This document shows positions 28,049 to 35,913 of a DNA stretch of 64,000 nt, piece by piece. Within the stretch, counting starts at the first letter, position 1, and each line of letters begins with the position of its first letter. Source of the DNA: Rhizosphaericola mali (GTDB taxonomy: Bacteria; Bacteroidota; Bacteroidia; Chitinophagales; Chitinophagaceae); assembly GCF_004337365.2 (NCBI RefSeq), contig NZ_CP044016.1, positions 3,410,001 through 3,474,000 of the forward strand, given 5' to 3'. The notes below the pieces were generated by a model. The model made no database searches and was not told the origin of the DNA. It saw only the letters and a program-made list of their open reading frames with translations. Made by a program: the position numbers and the translations under genes.

Positions 28049-29104
28049 CTATAATTCTTTTTTTAATGAAATAATTCTTTTTTCCGCTACACTTTTACGT
28101 GCCGCATCCATAACTAACATGGTTTTATATCCATCCTCTCCAGATACGGGAGAAGGCGCCCCATTAGTCATAGTTTGCAAAACGGCTTCAAAATAATTAT
28201 AGTAATTTCCATCCTCTGTTGGGATAATTTCTTGTATCTTTTTACCCTCATCCAAATAAGTCAAAACACCTTCTTGATTTTCTGGTTCTTCACACCAAGG
28301 CGTCGCTTTAGGTTTTGCGCCTGCAAGAATTCTTTCCTCTTGCATATCCGAACGATTTTTCAAAAAACTTCCGTTCAGTCCATGAGCGATATAACCATAT
28401 TCATTATTTACCGAAATATCTGTCGCTCTTAATTTCACACGTTTATCTTCGTAAAAAAGCGTTACTTGAAAATAATCTTCCACCGGAGAATCGGGACGAA
28501 AGGCTGCAAAATCAGCAAAAACAGCATCTGGCAAACCGAATAAATAAATCGCTTGATCCGTAACATGCGAACCTCGATTATTGAACTCGCCACCACTATC
28601 CGCTTGCTCAGTGTGTACATCTCCGCGCACTTTGGGCACATAAAAATCGTAGGAAATACTAGCTTCTACAACCTTACCCAATTTACCGCTTTCTAATACT
28701 TTTTTATAGGTTAAAAAGTCACTATCAAATCGACGATTTTGATAAACAAATAAATGCAAATCTTTTGCCTTAGCTAATTCCCATAGTTCCTTAGCTTGTT
28801 GAGCGGTATTGGTAAATGTTTTTTCGACTATAGTATTTTTGCCAGACACTAATGCTTTTTTAGCCAATTCATAATGCGTTCCAATCGGTGTATTCACTAC
28901 AACCAAATCCACATTATCATCTGATAAAACAACTTCTAATGTATCGTAACTTTTTGTATAAGGGTAATCTTTTTGAATCTTTTTAGTATTGCGTTCTAAT
29001 GCGCCCACCAATTCATATCCTGGATGCAAATCCAAAAATGGAGCGAAAAATGTCGACCCAGAAAATCCATATCCCAATATTACTGTTCTGATTTTATCAT
29101 TCAT
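28049..29104 (-). CDS. Gfo/Idh/MocA-family NAD(P)-dependent oxidoreductase
   Basis: This 351-residue cytoplasmic dehydrogenase starts at the ATG 29102-29104; the frame stays open 13 codons further up but without family similarity. TVILGYGFSGSTFFAPFL is the Rossmann dinucleotide loop, VVVNTPIGTHYELAKKAL and IVEKTFTNT (EKP-like) mark the nicotinamide site, and the C-terminal alpha/beta domain follows. Members oxidise or reduce sugars, inositols or pseudosugars. It lies 57 bp after the DoxX gene and 2 bp before the MBL gene. Confidence 0.9.
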   Translation of the reverse strand: MNDKIRTVILGYGFSGSTFFAPFLDLHPGYELVGALERNTKKIQKDYPYTKSYDTLEVVLSDDNVDLVVVNTPIGTHYELAKKALVSGKNTIVEKTFTNTAQQAKELWELAKAKDLHLFVYQNRRFDSDFLTYKKVLESGKLGKVVEASISYDFYVPKVRGDVHTEQADSGGEFNNRGSHVTDQAIYLFGLPDAVFADFAAFRPDSPVEDYFQVTLFYEDKRVKLRATDISVNNEYGYIAHGLNGSFLKNRSDMQEERILAGAKPKATPWCEEPENQEGVLTYLDEGKKIQEIIPTEDGNYYNYFEAVLQTMTNGAPSPVSGEDGYKTMLVMDAARKSVAEKRIISLKKEL

Positions 29105-29161
29105 ATCTAGCTTATCTTTTTTTATTAAAATTCTAGTTAGCAACGGCTCTAAATAGGTAAA

Positions 29162-29551
29162 TTATTTTTCAATAGATTCTTTTACATTGGGATAAAGTAG
29201 GAGCAACAGCGTCATGTAAGCGCCATGTAACAATTCGGAAGTTATTGAATCCCAATTTTCTATAGTTGTATTTCCGAAAGCAAATAAAGCGACCAACACA
29301 AGACCAACATATAATATTGGAACTGTAAAAATCCCCAATAAAAGAAAAGCTCCAACAAGAAGTTCTACAAATGGAACTACATAACTAAATCCCATTACCA
29401 TAAATCTCGGCAAATAGGATTTTTCCATAAATGTAACCATCCACTGACTAAAGCCTTGAAGTTTTGGTAGACGCACCAATCCATGACCAAGCATCGATAA
29501 TGCTAATGGTAACTTAATGAAAAAATACGCTAATTTAGTTGGTTGTTTCAT
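29162..29551 (-). CDS. DoxX-family membrane protein
   Basis: This 129-residue inner-membrane protein has four hydrophobic helices. It shows the DoxX-like opening LALSMLGHGLVRLPKL and a second block, VPFVELLVGAFLLLGIFTVP. Some members are linked to thiosulphate oxidation or redox stress, but most are uncharacterised. It is the first gene of the six-gene minus-strand set that ends with the royal-jelly-like protein, and an inverted repeat begins at its start codon. Confidence 0.8.
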   Translation of the reverse strand: MKQPTKLAYFFIKLPLALSMLGHGLVRLPKLQGFSQWMVTFMEKSYLPRFMVMGFSYVVPFVELLVGAFLLLGIFTVPILYVGLVLVALFAFGNTTIENWDSITSELLHGAYMTLLLLLYPNVKESIEK

Positions 29552-29619
29552 ATCTCAAAATCTGAGATAAAATTAGACACTCAATAGTAGAAATTTGGGT
29601 AAATTAATGAGATAAAATT
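29551..29619 (-). promoter_or_regulatory. Operator-like inverted repeat before the DoxX set
   Basis: TATCTCA and TGAGATA (29551-29557 and 29563-29569) form a perfect 7-bp inverted repeat with a 5-base spacer, touching the DoxX start. The half site with its flank, TGAGATAAAATT, is repeated exactly at 29608-29619. A near -7 box (TACTATTG, one mismatch, minus strand, 29582-29589) lies between them. A bound repressor would cover the transcription start. No regulator gene is next to it. Confidence 0.45.
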
Positions 29620-29655
29620 GTACAAATAAAAGAGAAGTCCTCTAATCGTAGTGAA

Positions 29656-30105
29656 TTATAAATGTAATTCCATTACAATATCCACTCTTTCATAAGCGCT
29701 TTTAAAATCCGGCAATGCAATAAATCCAAATTTTTCATATAAATGAATACTAGAACTTAATTTAGTATTTCCTTCAAGAAATAACGAAATATAATGTTTC
29801 GATCGGGCATAGGTAATCAACTTTTCCATCAAAATGTGCCCAACACCTAAACCTTGTGCACTTTCGTCCACTGCGAATTTGCAAAGTTCACCCACACTAT
29901 TCCCTTTATTTTTCAATGCAATTGTCCCGATAACAACCGCTTCTTTTAGAGCAAAAAAGATCTGACCTTCATTTTCCAAAATATCTTCTATATGCTCAAA
30001 TGCCAAAATATCTTCGGATTCTAACTTAAAATATTTCTGAATCCAGAATCTATTTAATCGGATAAAATCGTTTTTATATTTTGGCAAATAAGTAATAGTT
30101 TCCAT
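29656..30105 (-). CDS. GNAT-family N-acetyltransferase
   Basis: This 149-residue protein has the GNAT fold, with the acetyl-CoA loop in DESAQGLGVGHILMEKLI (Q/RxxGxG/A motif) and the C-terminal LFLEGNTKLSSSIHLYEKFGF strand-helix. It starts 26 bp after the stop of the MFS pump, so it may be the last gene of the efflux operon. The acceptor is unknown; acetylation of the exported compound is a reasonable guess but not shown by the sequence. Confidence 0.85.
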   Translation of the reverse strand: METITYLPKYKNDFIRLNRFWIQKYFKLESEDILAFEHIEDILENEGQIFFALKEAVVIGTIALKNKGNSVGELCKFAVDESAQGLGVGHILMEKLITYARSKHYISLFLEGNTKLSSSIHLYEKFGFIALPDFKSAYERVDIVMELHL

Positions 30106-30131
30106 GAAAGTCCTTTACTCAAATATAAGGA

Positions 30132-31715
30132 TTATGCGGCTACAGTCGCTGCTATATCTGCTGTATTTTTGGACTTTGTCCAATTAAATATTTTGCGATC
30201 CACTTTTTTATAAATAGGAAAAAAGAATAAAAAAACCATCAAACCGCATCCCATCAAAATTACCCAACCAAATAATTCTTTGATAGAGCCTAAGACTGCT
30301 TGTTGCATATAAGCTTGATAAGCTGCCGCAGAGCTATTTGTTATACCTTTCGTATGATATTGTGCATTGACTAGTGCACCGACAGCATCACTATTTGTCC
30401 AAGAAGCTAACCTGTTCAATAATTTAATTTGCGTACCATAGAGCCAAATAGAATACAAATTACCCCAAACTGCTGGGCCAAAAAAAGTACGCACAAATAT
30501 TAAAATTGGAGGAATACTTTGCAAATATTCCTGTGGCACTTCTGCGGTAATATATAACCCTAAAGTTATATAAGATAATACAATACCAATGCCTCTACAC
30601 ATAAGAGGAAGAAATAGTTGGGCCTGTGAAACATTGGCATCGACCAAGGGATACATCAAGACAAATGACATCGTATAAAATGCTACCGTCAGGATAAGCA
30701 TAAATTTAAAATTACGATAATTCTTAAAATAGAAATAGCAGATCGCAGTCCCTATAAAATAACCTACACAAGGAGCTAAATTGACGTAAGCATTTTCTAC
30801 ATAATTTTTCTTAAAAGCCACAGTCATCCACATATTTAAGGAATTGGTCATGGTAAAAAATGCGCCGCATACAAATGTTAATACCAATCCCACACGAATA
30901 TTTCTCTCTCTCAATATTTTAAACTCCATTAATGGTTTTCTTGCAGTTGTATTTCTGATCATCAACCAGACTAAACAAATAACTGCGATATAAAGTGACC
31001 AACGAATCTCTTTGGAGTCAAACCAATCTTTATACCTGCCATAGGCCAAAAAATAAATAAAAGACAAAGTCCATGCACTAATAAGAATATGGCTAAACCA
31101 GTCAAATTTCCAAAGAGGAATACTATGTTTTTTTCTATGATCATGTACACAGACTACTACAATCAATAAAGCCAATAGCAATAAAAGATTACAAAAGTGA
31201 AATGAAAAATGCCAATTAAAGCGGTCTGATAGCCAGGCCATTGCGAAACCAGATACAGGGCTTACCAATAAAGTCAATGGGAAATAGACGCAATACAACT
31301 TATATCGCTCTCCTTTGGGCATCAATAAAGGCATGAAGCTCGTAAGCATAATGATTGCACCCATCATACGTACTACACCAATAAAGAATGTAACTAAAAT
31401 AATCAAAGGCGCTTCATCAGTCTTAGTAAGAATGAAATTAAAAAATATCAATAATACACAAATAGCGACTAATAGTATTTTGGATTTAAAATACGTATTC
31501 ATTGCATTAATGAGTGTAAACCCTACTGCCATACCTGCGAAATAGGCATAAGTACACATCGCCGCATCCGCATTACTCGTAGATAGTCCTGATACCATAT
31601 ATGAACTGACCGCAATAGAAACACCAGAACTAACGCCTAAACATAAACTTAATATAACTAATAACGGGACATCCAATTTAGGAGATACCCAATCAAAGAA
31701 AATTCTATTATTCAT
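30132..31715 (-). CDS. MFS multidrug efflux permease, DHA2/EmrB type
   Basis: This 527-residue inner-membrane protein has about fourteen hydrophobic helices, which fits the DHA2 drug:proton antiporters. The region LTSFMPLLMPKGERYKLYCV lies where the MFS cytoplasmic loop would be, and a long extracytoplasmic loop precedes the last helix. It is encoded 11 bp after the HlyD-type adaptor and forms a tripartite pump with that protein and the TolC-like factor. Substrates are unknown. Confidence 0.85.
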   Translation of the reverse strand: MNNRIFFDWVSPKLDVPLLVILSLCLGVSSGVSIAVSSYMVSGLSTSNADAAMCTYAYFAGMAVGFTLINAMNTYFKSKILLVAICVLLIFFNFILTKTDEAPLIILVTFFIGVVRMMGAIIMLTSFMPLLMPKGERYKLYCVYFPLTLLVSPVSGFAMAWLSDRFNWHFSFHFCNLLLLLALLIVVVCVHDHRKKHSIPLWKFDWFSHILISAWTLSFIYFLAYGRYKDWFDSKEIRWSLYIAVICLVWLMIRNTTARKPLMEFKILRERNIRVGLVLTFVCGAFFTMTNSLNMWMTVAFKKNYVENAYVNLAPCVGYFIGTAICYFYFKNYRNFKFMLILTVAFYTMSFVLMYPLVDANVSQAQLFLPLMCRGIGIVLSYITLGLYITAEVPQEYLQSIPPILIFVRTFFGPAVWGNLYSIWLYGTQIKLLNRLASWTNSDAVGALVNAQYHTKGITNSSAAAYQAYMQQAVLGSIKELFGWVILMGCGLMVFLFFFPIYKKVDRKIFNWTKSKNTADIAATVAA

Positions 31716-31726
31716 CTTCTTTTCTC

Positions 31727-32791
31727 CTATTTATCAACTATTTCTACGTTCATACCAGACCTCACATTTTTCATATCTGCAGGTTTATTTTTGTCAGTAA
31801 AAATGATTTTTACGGGAATACGTTGTTGAACTTTTACAAAATTTCCTGTTGAGTTATCTACTGGTACCGCAGAATAACTACTACCTGTAGCTCCAGAAAG
31901 AGATTGCACTTTACCTTCAAAATAGGTATTAGGGATTGCATCTATTTTTAATTTCAATAAATCACCCACTTTAATTCTTGCTATTTGATTTTCTGTATAA
32001 TTAGCAATCACCCAGATATCTCCAGATTGTACAATCGTTGCTAGTGGCTGTCCAGGAGTCATCAATTGTCCAACATCAATCTTTCTACGTCCCATCACAC
32101 CATCGTAAGGAGCGATAATATAACAATAGGAAAGGTTTAATTTCGCTAAATCGACTGCCGCTTGTGCATGCATAATAGCCGCATTAGAGACTGCAATTTT
32201 ATTAGAAACAGATTTAGTCGTTAATTGTGTTGCATATTTTTGACTAGATAAGGATTCATATTTTGCTTTCATGGCATCATATTCTGTCTTTACTTCATCA
32301 TATTGATATTGAGAAACGACATCTGATTTTAACAAATTAGCATAACGTTTCAAGTTTGTTGCTTGATTATCTAAACGAGCTTTCATTTCGGCAATATTTG
32401 CATCAGAAATATTCGTACTATTCGCTGCAACATTTACATCAGATTGAACTACATTTTTGCCTGCTTTTACATCTTCCAAATTAGCCAAAGCTTGCTCTAC
32501 TTGGATTTTATATTCTCTATCATCAATTATAACTAAGGTATCACCTTGTTTTACCGCTTGATTTTCTTCAAAACGAATGCTTTTAATATAACCTTGAATA
32601 CGTACGTTTATAGGATTTATGTATTGTTCCACTTGCGCATCATCGGTATATACATTTCTATTCAAATGGAAGTAAACGATAATTCCATAAGCGATAATGG
32701 CAATAAGAACCAAAATAGATAGTAGGTTAAAAAATATTCTAACCCATTTCGCTCTTTCGGTTGGTACGGGCTGATTTTCCTTATTAGACAT
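31727..32791 (-). CDS. HlyD/EmrA-family periplasmic adaptor of the efflux pump
   Basis: This 354-residue protein has one N-terminal transmembrane helix (about 20-42), then the biotinyl-lipoyl-like halves (YIKSIRFEENQAVKQGDTLV and LSYCYIIAPYDGVMGRRKID) around a helical hairpin of about 110 residues. A beta-barrel domain follows (VIANYTENQIARIKVGD). It ends with an RSGMNVEI motif, as in EmrA. It joins the inner-membrane MFS pump to the outer-membrane factor. It lies 45 bp after tolC and 11 bp before the pump. Confidence 0.92.
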   Translation of the reverse strand: MSNKENQPVPTERAKWVRIFFNLLSILVLIAIIAYGIIVYFHLNRNVYTDDAQVEQYINPINVRIQGYIKSIRFEENQAVKQGDTLVIIDDREYKIQVEQALANLEDVKAGKNVVQSDVNVAANSTNISDANIAEMKARLDNQATNLKRYANLLKSDVVSQYQYDEVKTEYDAMKAKYESLSSQKYATQLTTKSVSNKIAVSNAAIMHAQAAVDLAKLNLSYCYIIAPYDGVMGRRKIDVGQLMTPGQPLATIVQSGDIWVIANYTENQIARIKVGDLLKLKIDAIPNTYFEGKVQSLSGATGSSYSAVPVDNSTGNFVKVQQRIPVKIIFTDKNKPADMKNVRSGMNVEIVDK

Positions 32792-32836
32792 CTTAAGTTG
32801 TATTTTAAATATTTTTAGTAGTTATAATTTTTTTCA

Positions 32837-34186
32837 TTAAAATTCCCAATTACCAGAAACCTTCATTAATTGATACCATTCGTAAATGATATTAATTCTA
32901 GCATTTGTCATATTTAGTTGAGAGGAAAGTAAAGCGGTACTCGCATCCATCACATCTGTCATGATGGCCAATTGATTCATATATTTTTGAGTAACAATTC
33001 TATAGTTATCTTGAGCTAATAAATAACTTTCTTGCAACGTGTGAAATTTATCTTTTGCCTCAAATAATTTTACATAGCTCTTATGAATCTGCATCTCTGT
33101 TTTTTGAGCTAATAAATCTTTTTCAGTTTCTGCAAGTTTCAAATTTGACTTTGCCTTATTTACCTCTTTTTTTGTTGTGTAAAGATTGGAAATATTATAA
33201 GTTAGCTTTACGCCTCCTGTAAAATAATGCCAGTAAATATCTTGCGGAATAGGATCTAATGTATTCAGATAAGGACGAGCTAACATATCTTCTGCATACA
33301 AGGATACTTTCGGTGCTTTTTCTGCATTTGCAATGGCAATATTTTTTTCCGCAATTTTCATTTTTTGTAATGCAGCTTGTATTTCGGGTGTTTTATTACT
33401 ACTATCAACATAATTTTGATAGGCATTATTTTCGTAATACTTGTCATACAAAGTTGTATCTACATCTATGATGGAACTATCTGGCAAACCTATGACGACT
33501 GAAAGATCATGACTATTAATCAAGATATCATTTCGGACCGTAGTTAATTGCAGTTCCAAGTCAGTAATATGTAATTTACTTCTAATCAAGTCATTACGCG
33601 TCACCATTCCTTCTTTGGAAAGTTTTTCTACATTTGAATATTGTTGTTTCGCTAGATCAATATTTTGTTGAAATACTTTTCGTTGATTTTGTAGAGTAAA
33701 AATATCCAAATATTTAGACAAAAGTAAAAATTGGATATCTTCTTTATCTTTTTTATAGTCCAAAGAAGCGAGTTGTTCTTCTAATTTTGATTTAGCTACA
33801 TCATTTCTTAATTTCTTACCCCCAAATACTAAAACGCCCGCTGACACCGAATAATTATTCATAATGTGTGGCAAGTTGATCGTTTCCATATAGTCAAAAC
33901 TTTTAGTCCAAACCGCCCCATTGCTTATATATCCCAATAAGGCACTACTTTCTATAGAAGGTAATTGCTTGTCTTTGGCAATCTCTGTGTTATAATGACT
34001 AATGGAAATTTTTTGTCGAGAAGCATTCAGCGTAATACTATTTTCTTCTGCCTTCTTAAACAAGGAATCCACTGGTAAGAAAATGTGGTTTTGTCCAAAT
34101 ACATTTAGTTGCCTCAATAGCAATAGAACGACTAAAGTCGTCTTGAAGTACAATCGATTTTTCGATTGCGATGATAGATTATCCAT
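32837..34186 (-). CDS. TolC-family outer-membrane efflux protein
   Basis: This 449-residue protein carries an N-terminal signal region and two structurally similar helical halves. FLPVDSLFKKAEENSITLNA opens the first and MVTRNDLIRSKLHITDLELQ lies in its coiled coil. The second half holds AEKAPKVSLYAEDMLARPYL and ends near ARINIIYEWYQLMKVSGNWE. It would form the trimeric exit duct of the pump. The start (34184-34186) lies 3 bp from a 16-bp palindrome that matches one before marR. Confidence 0.88.
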   Translation of the reverse strand: MDNLSSQSKNRLYFKTTLVVLLLLRQLNVFGQNHIFLPVDSLFKKAEENSITLNASRQKISISHYNTEIAKDKQLPSIESSALLGYISNGAVWTKSFDYMETINLPHIMNNYSVSAGVLVFGGKKLRNDVAKSKLEEQLASLDYKKDKEDIQFLLLSKYLDIFTLQNQRKVFQQNIDLAKQQYSNVEKLSKEGMVTRNDLIRSKLHITDLELQLTTVRNDILINSHDLSVVIGLPDSSIIDVDTTLYDKYYENNAYQNYVDSSNKTPEIQAALQKMKIAEKNIAIANAEKAPKVSLYAEDMLARPYLNTLDPIPQDIYWHYFTGGVKLTYNISNLYTTKKEVNKAKSNLKLAETEKDLLAQKTEMQIHKSYVKLFEAKDKFHTLQESYLLAQDNYRIVTQKYMNQLAIMTDVMDASTALLSSQLNMTNARINIIYEWYQLMKVSGNWEF

Positions 34187-34189
34187 TTT

Positions 34190-34205
34190 AGTTCGAATTC
34201 AAACT
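34190..34205. promoter_or_regulatory. Candidate MarR operator before tolC
   Basis: AGTTCGAATTCAAACT is a near-perfect palindrome; its reverse complement differs at two positions. It shares 14 of 16 bases with the site at 34691-34706. It sits in the 39-bp gap between marR and tolC, so binding there could control the pump genes separately from marR. Confidence 0.6.
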
Positions 34206-34225
34206 ATTTATAGTTGAAAAATTGA

Positions 34226-34669
34226 TTACGAAATGATTAGTTTTTCTAATATATCTGTTATTTTAACAATTTCAGCTAAGGAGATATTCATTTTATCAAT
34301 ATTATAGGTTCGGTAAACTTCTGGATAAAAATCATTGATAAATGAGTCGCCTTTTTCTGTAAATGAGATTAGATTATGTCTTCGGTCAGTTGGATCGGTT
34401 TTTCTCACAATCATTTCTCTCTTGTGCAGATTTTCGATTAATGAAGTAATACTTGATTTATTTTTTCCTATTTTGTCTGCCAGTTCTTGCTGATTGGCTG
34501 TGCCACCTAGAGATCTAAGGCAATATAATAACTGGGACATCTCAAGAGTGATATCAAAATAACCATTATTTTCTAGCATCTTCTGTACACGATTTCTCAA
34601 GTCTTGACGTGTACGAAGAATAACACCGAAATAATTGTGCATAGCTATTTCAAAATCTTTTTCTTTCAT
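34226..34669 (-). CDS. MarR-family repressor of the efflux operon
   Basis: This 147-residue winged-helix regulator has a helical dimerisation N-terminus. The recognition helix lies in GGTANQQELADKIGKNKSSI and the wing in MIVRKTDPTDRRHNLISFTE, both classic MarR signatures. It is the first gene of the operon marR-tolC-hlyD-mfs. A matching palindrome overlaps its own promoter and another lies before tolC, so it most likely represses itself and the pump until a ligand releases it. Confidence 0.92.
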   Translation of the reverse strand: MKEKDFEIAMHNYFGVILRTRQDLRNRVQKMLENNGYFDITLEMSQLLYCLRSLGGTANQQELADKIGKNKSSITSLIENLHKREMIVRKTDPTDRRHNLISFTEKGDSFINDFYPEVYRTYNIDKMNISLAEIVKITDILEKLIIS

Positions 34670-34676
34670 TACGATG

Positions 34677-34684
34677 CAAAGGTA
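34677..34684 (-). promoter_or_regulatory. -7 box (TACCTTTG) of the marR operon
   Basis: The minus strand reads TACCTTTG, a perfect TAnnTTTG, only 7 bases from the marR ATG. The transcript would be almost leaderless. The operator at 34691-34706 lies immediately upstream, where the -33 contacts would be. Confidence 0.6.
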
Positions 34685-34690
34685 TATAAT

Positions 34691-34706
34691 AGTTTTAATT
34701 CAAACT
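34691..34706. promoter_or_regulatory. Candidate MarR operator before marR
   Basis: AGTTTTAATTCAAACT is a 16-bp near-palindrome that matches the tolC-proximal site in 14 of 16 positions. A further half site, TTCAAACT, follows at about 34713-34720. It sits directly upstream of the -7 box, a typical repressor position. Confidence 0.65.
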
Positions 34707-34729
34707 GTTTTATTTCAAACTTTTTTTTA

Positions 34730-35710
34730 TTAATAATTTATGTCATTGTAAATAACCATCTGGCGTTGTTCTGATTCTACATATCTATTATGTGCAATCT
34801 CAGGAATCCATTTTGACTTGCAACTTCTTATTCCATTTAATGCAATTCTGTCAAATGCATCTTCAAATGGGATATCCACTCTTGCTTCTATGATGTCTCC
34901 TTTTGTATCAATAATAAATAATACCACATCCTCAGCTTTATTTCCATTTACAAATTTATAACTAGAGGGAAAATAAAGATGCTTTGATAGATATTCACTC
35001 CATTTACCGTGATCGAACTTTGCTTCTGAGTCACGATTAGTCGTATCTATGGCTTCACCTTTCTCATTATAATAAAATTTGTTTACAAGCATGCCCTGAT
35101 CATATTGTTCTTTTGCACTTACTATGCCATTATCATGGTAATAAACCCAAGTGCGTGTTGGCACGTTCCAATGCGTATATCTCCCAGCTGCACTTAATTT
35201 TCCATTACGAAACCAACTTACACTTACCGCCTCACCATCAGGCTGATAGACTACGGAATCTTTTGGAAAACCTGTACTATACCAAGAATATACAGTTCCC
35301 ACAGGATGATCGTCCTTGTAATTAGAGGAATCTTTTAGATATTCGTTCTCAAAATAAGAAACCCAAGTGCCCTCTCTTTTACCATGAACATATTTTTCTA
35401 TCGCTTTTAATTTTTTATGCGGATAGAAATAATAAAATGTTCCATTGGGGATTGTCAATGCACTGTCTTCGTATAGTCCTTGCATTTCAATCTCTTGATT
35501 TTTCATATAGTAACGAGCTTGTAGCCAGCCAGAATCTGTCTTTTTTTCATTCACTATAAATCGGGCTTGATTTGCAGCCACATTAGATCTGTTGGCGGAT
35601 AAGAAATGTTGGACATTTTGAAGATTATTTGCTTCCGTAGAGTGTTGAGCGTAACCATAATTTGCGAAGCATAAAAAGATCATTATACAAAAAAACAAAT
35701 TGCGTATCAT
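34730..35710 (-). CDS. Secreted YwqK/MORN-repeat protein with TonB-like C-terminal domain
   Basis: This 326-residue protein starts at the ATG 35708-35710; the frame opens two codons earlier at a TTG. A signal peptide (about 1-22, ending GYAQ) is followed by MORN-like repeats of the YwqK type (GTFYYFYPHKKLKAIEKY, REGTWVSYFENEYLKDSSNY, RTWVYYHDNGIVSAKEQYD). From about residue 230 a TonB C-terminal-type domain follows (VVLFIIDTKGDIIEARVD, then SCKSKWIPEI). There is no N-terminal TonB membrane anchor with a proline linker, so it is unlikely to energise transport as TonB does. Such proteins are common in Bacteroidota, with unknown roles. It is divergent from htpG. Confidence 0.78.
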   Translation of the reverse strand: MIRNLFFCIMIFLCFANYGYAQHSTEANNLQNVQHFLSANRSNVAANQARFIVNEKKTDSGWLQARYYMKNQEIEMQGLYEDSALTIPNGTFYYFYPHKKLKAIEKYVHGKREGTWVSYFENEYLKDSSNYKDDHPVGTVYSWYSTGFPKDSVVYQPDGEAVSVSWFRNGKLSAAGRYTHWNVPTRTWVYYHDNGIVSAKEQYDQGMLVNKFYYNEKGEAIDTTNRDSEAKFDHGKWSEYLSKHLYFPSSYKFVNGNKAEDVVLFIIDTKGDIIEARVDIPFEDAFDRIALNGIRSCKSKWIPEIAHNRYVESEQRQMVIYNDINY

Positions 35711-35838
35711 AGTCAAATAGGTCTATTCAAGCGACAATATTAAATCTAAAAATGGGAATACAAAGCAAATAATTTATTTGAAATTAAAATATTATTCCAA
35801 ATGACAAACTAACGTATAAAATCGCAAAAAATAGCCAC

Positions 35839-35871
35839 TTTGTCAGTTTGCATAAAATGGTATTGACTTTG
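35839..35871 (+). promoter_or_regulatory. Possible htpG promoter
   Basis: TTTG at 35839-35842 and TGACTTTG at 35864-35871 (one mismatch to TAnnTTTG) are separated by 21 bases, about the Bacteroidota spacing. About 42 bases of leader would follow to the ATG. The match is imperfect. Confidence 0.35.
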
Positions 35872-35913
35872 ATGAAGCATTGTCAACTATTAAAATTTTA
35901 AATTCAATATATT

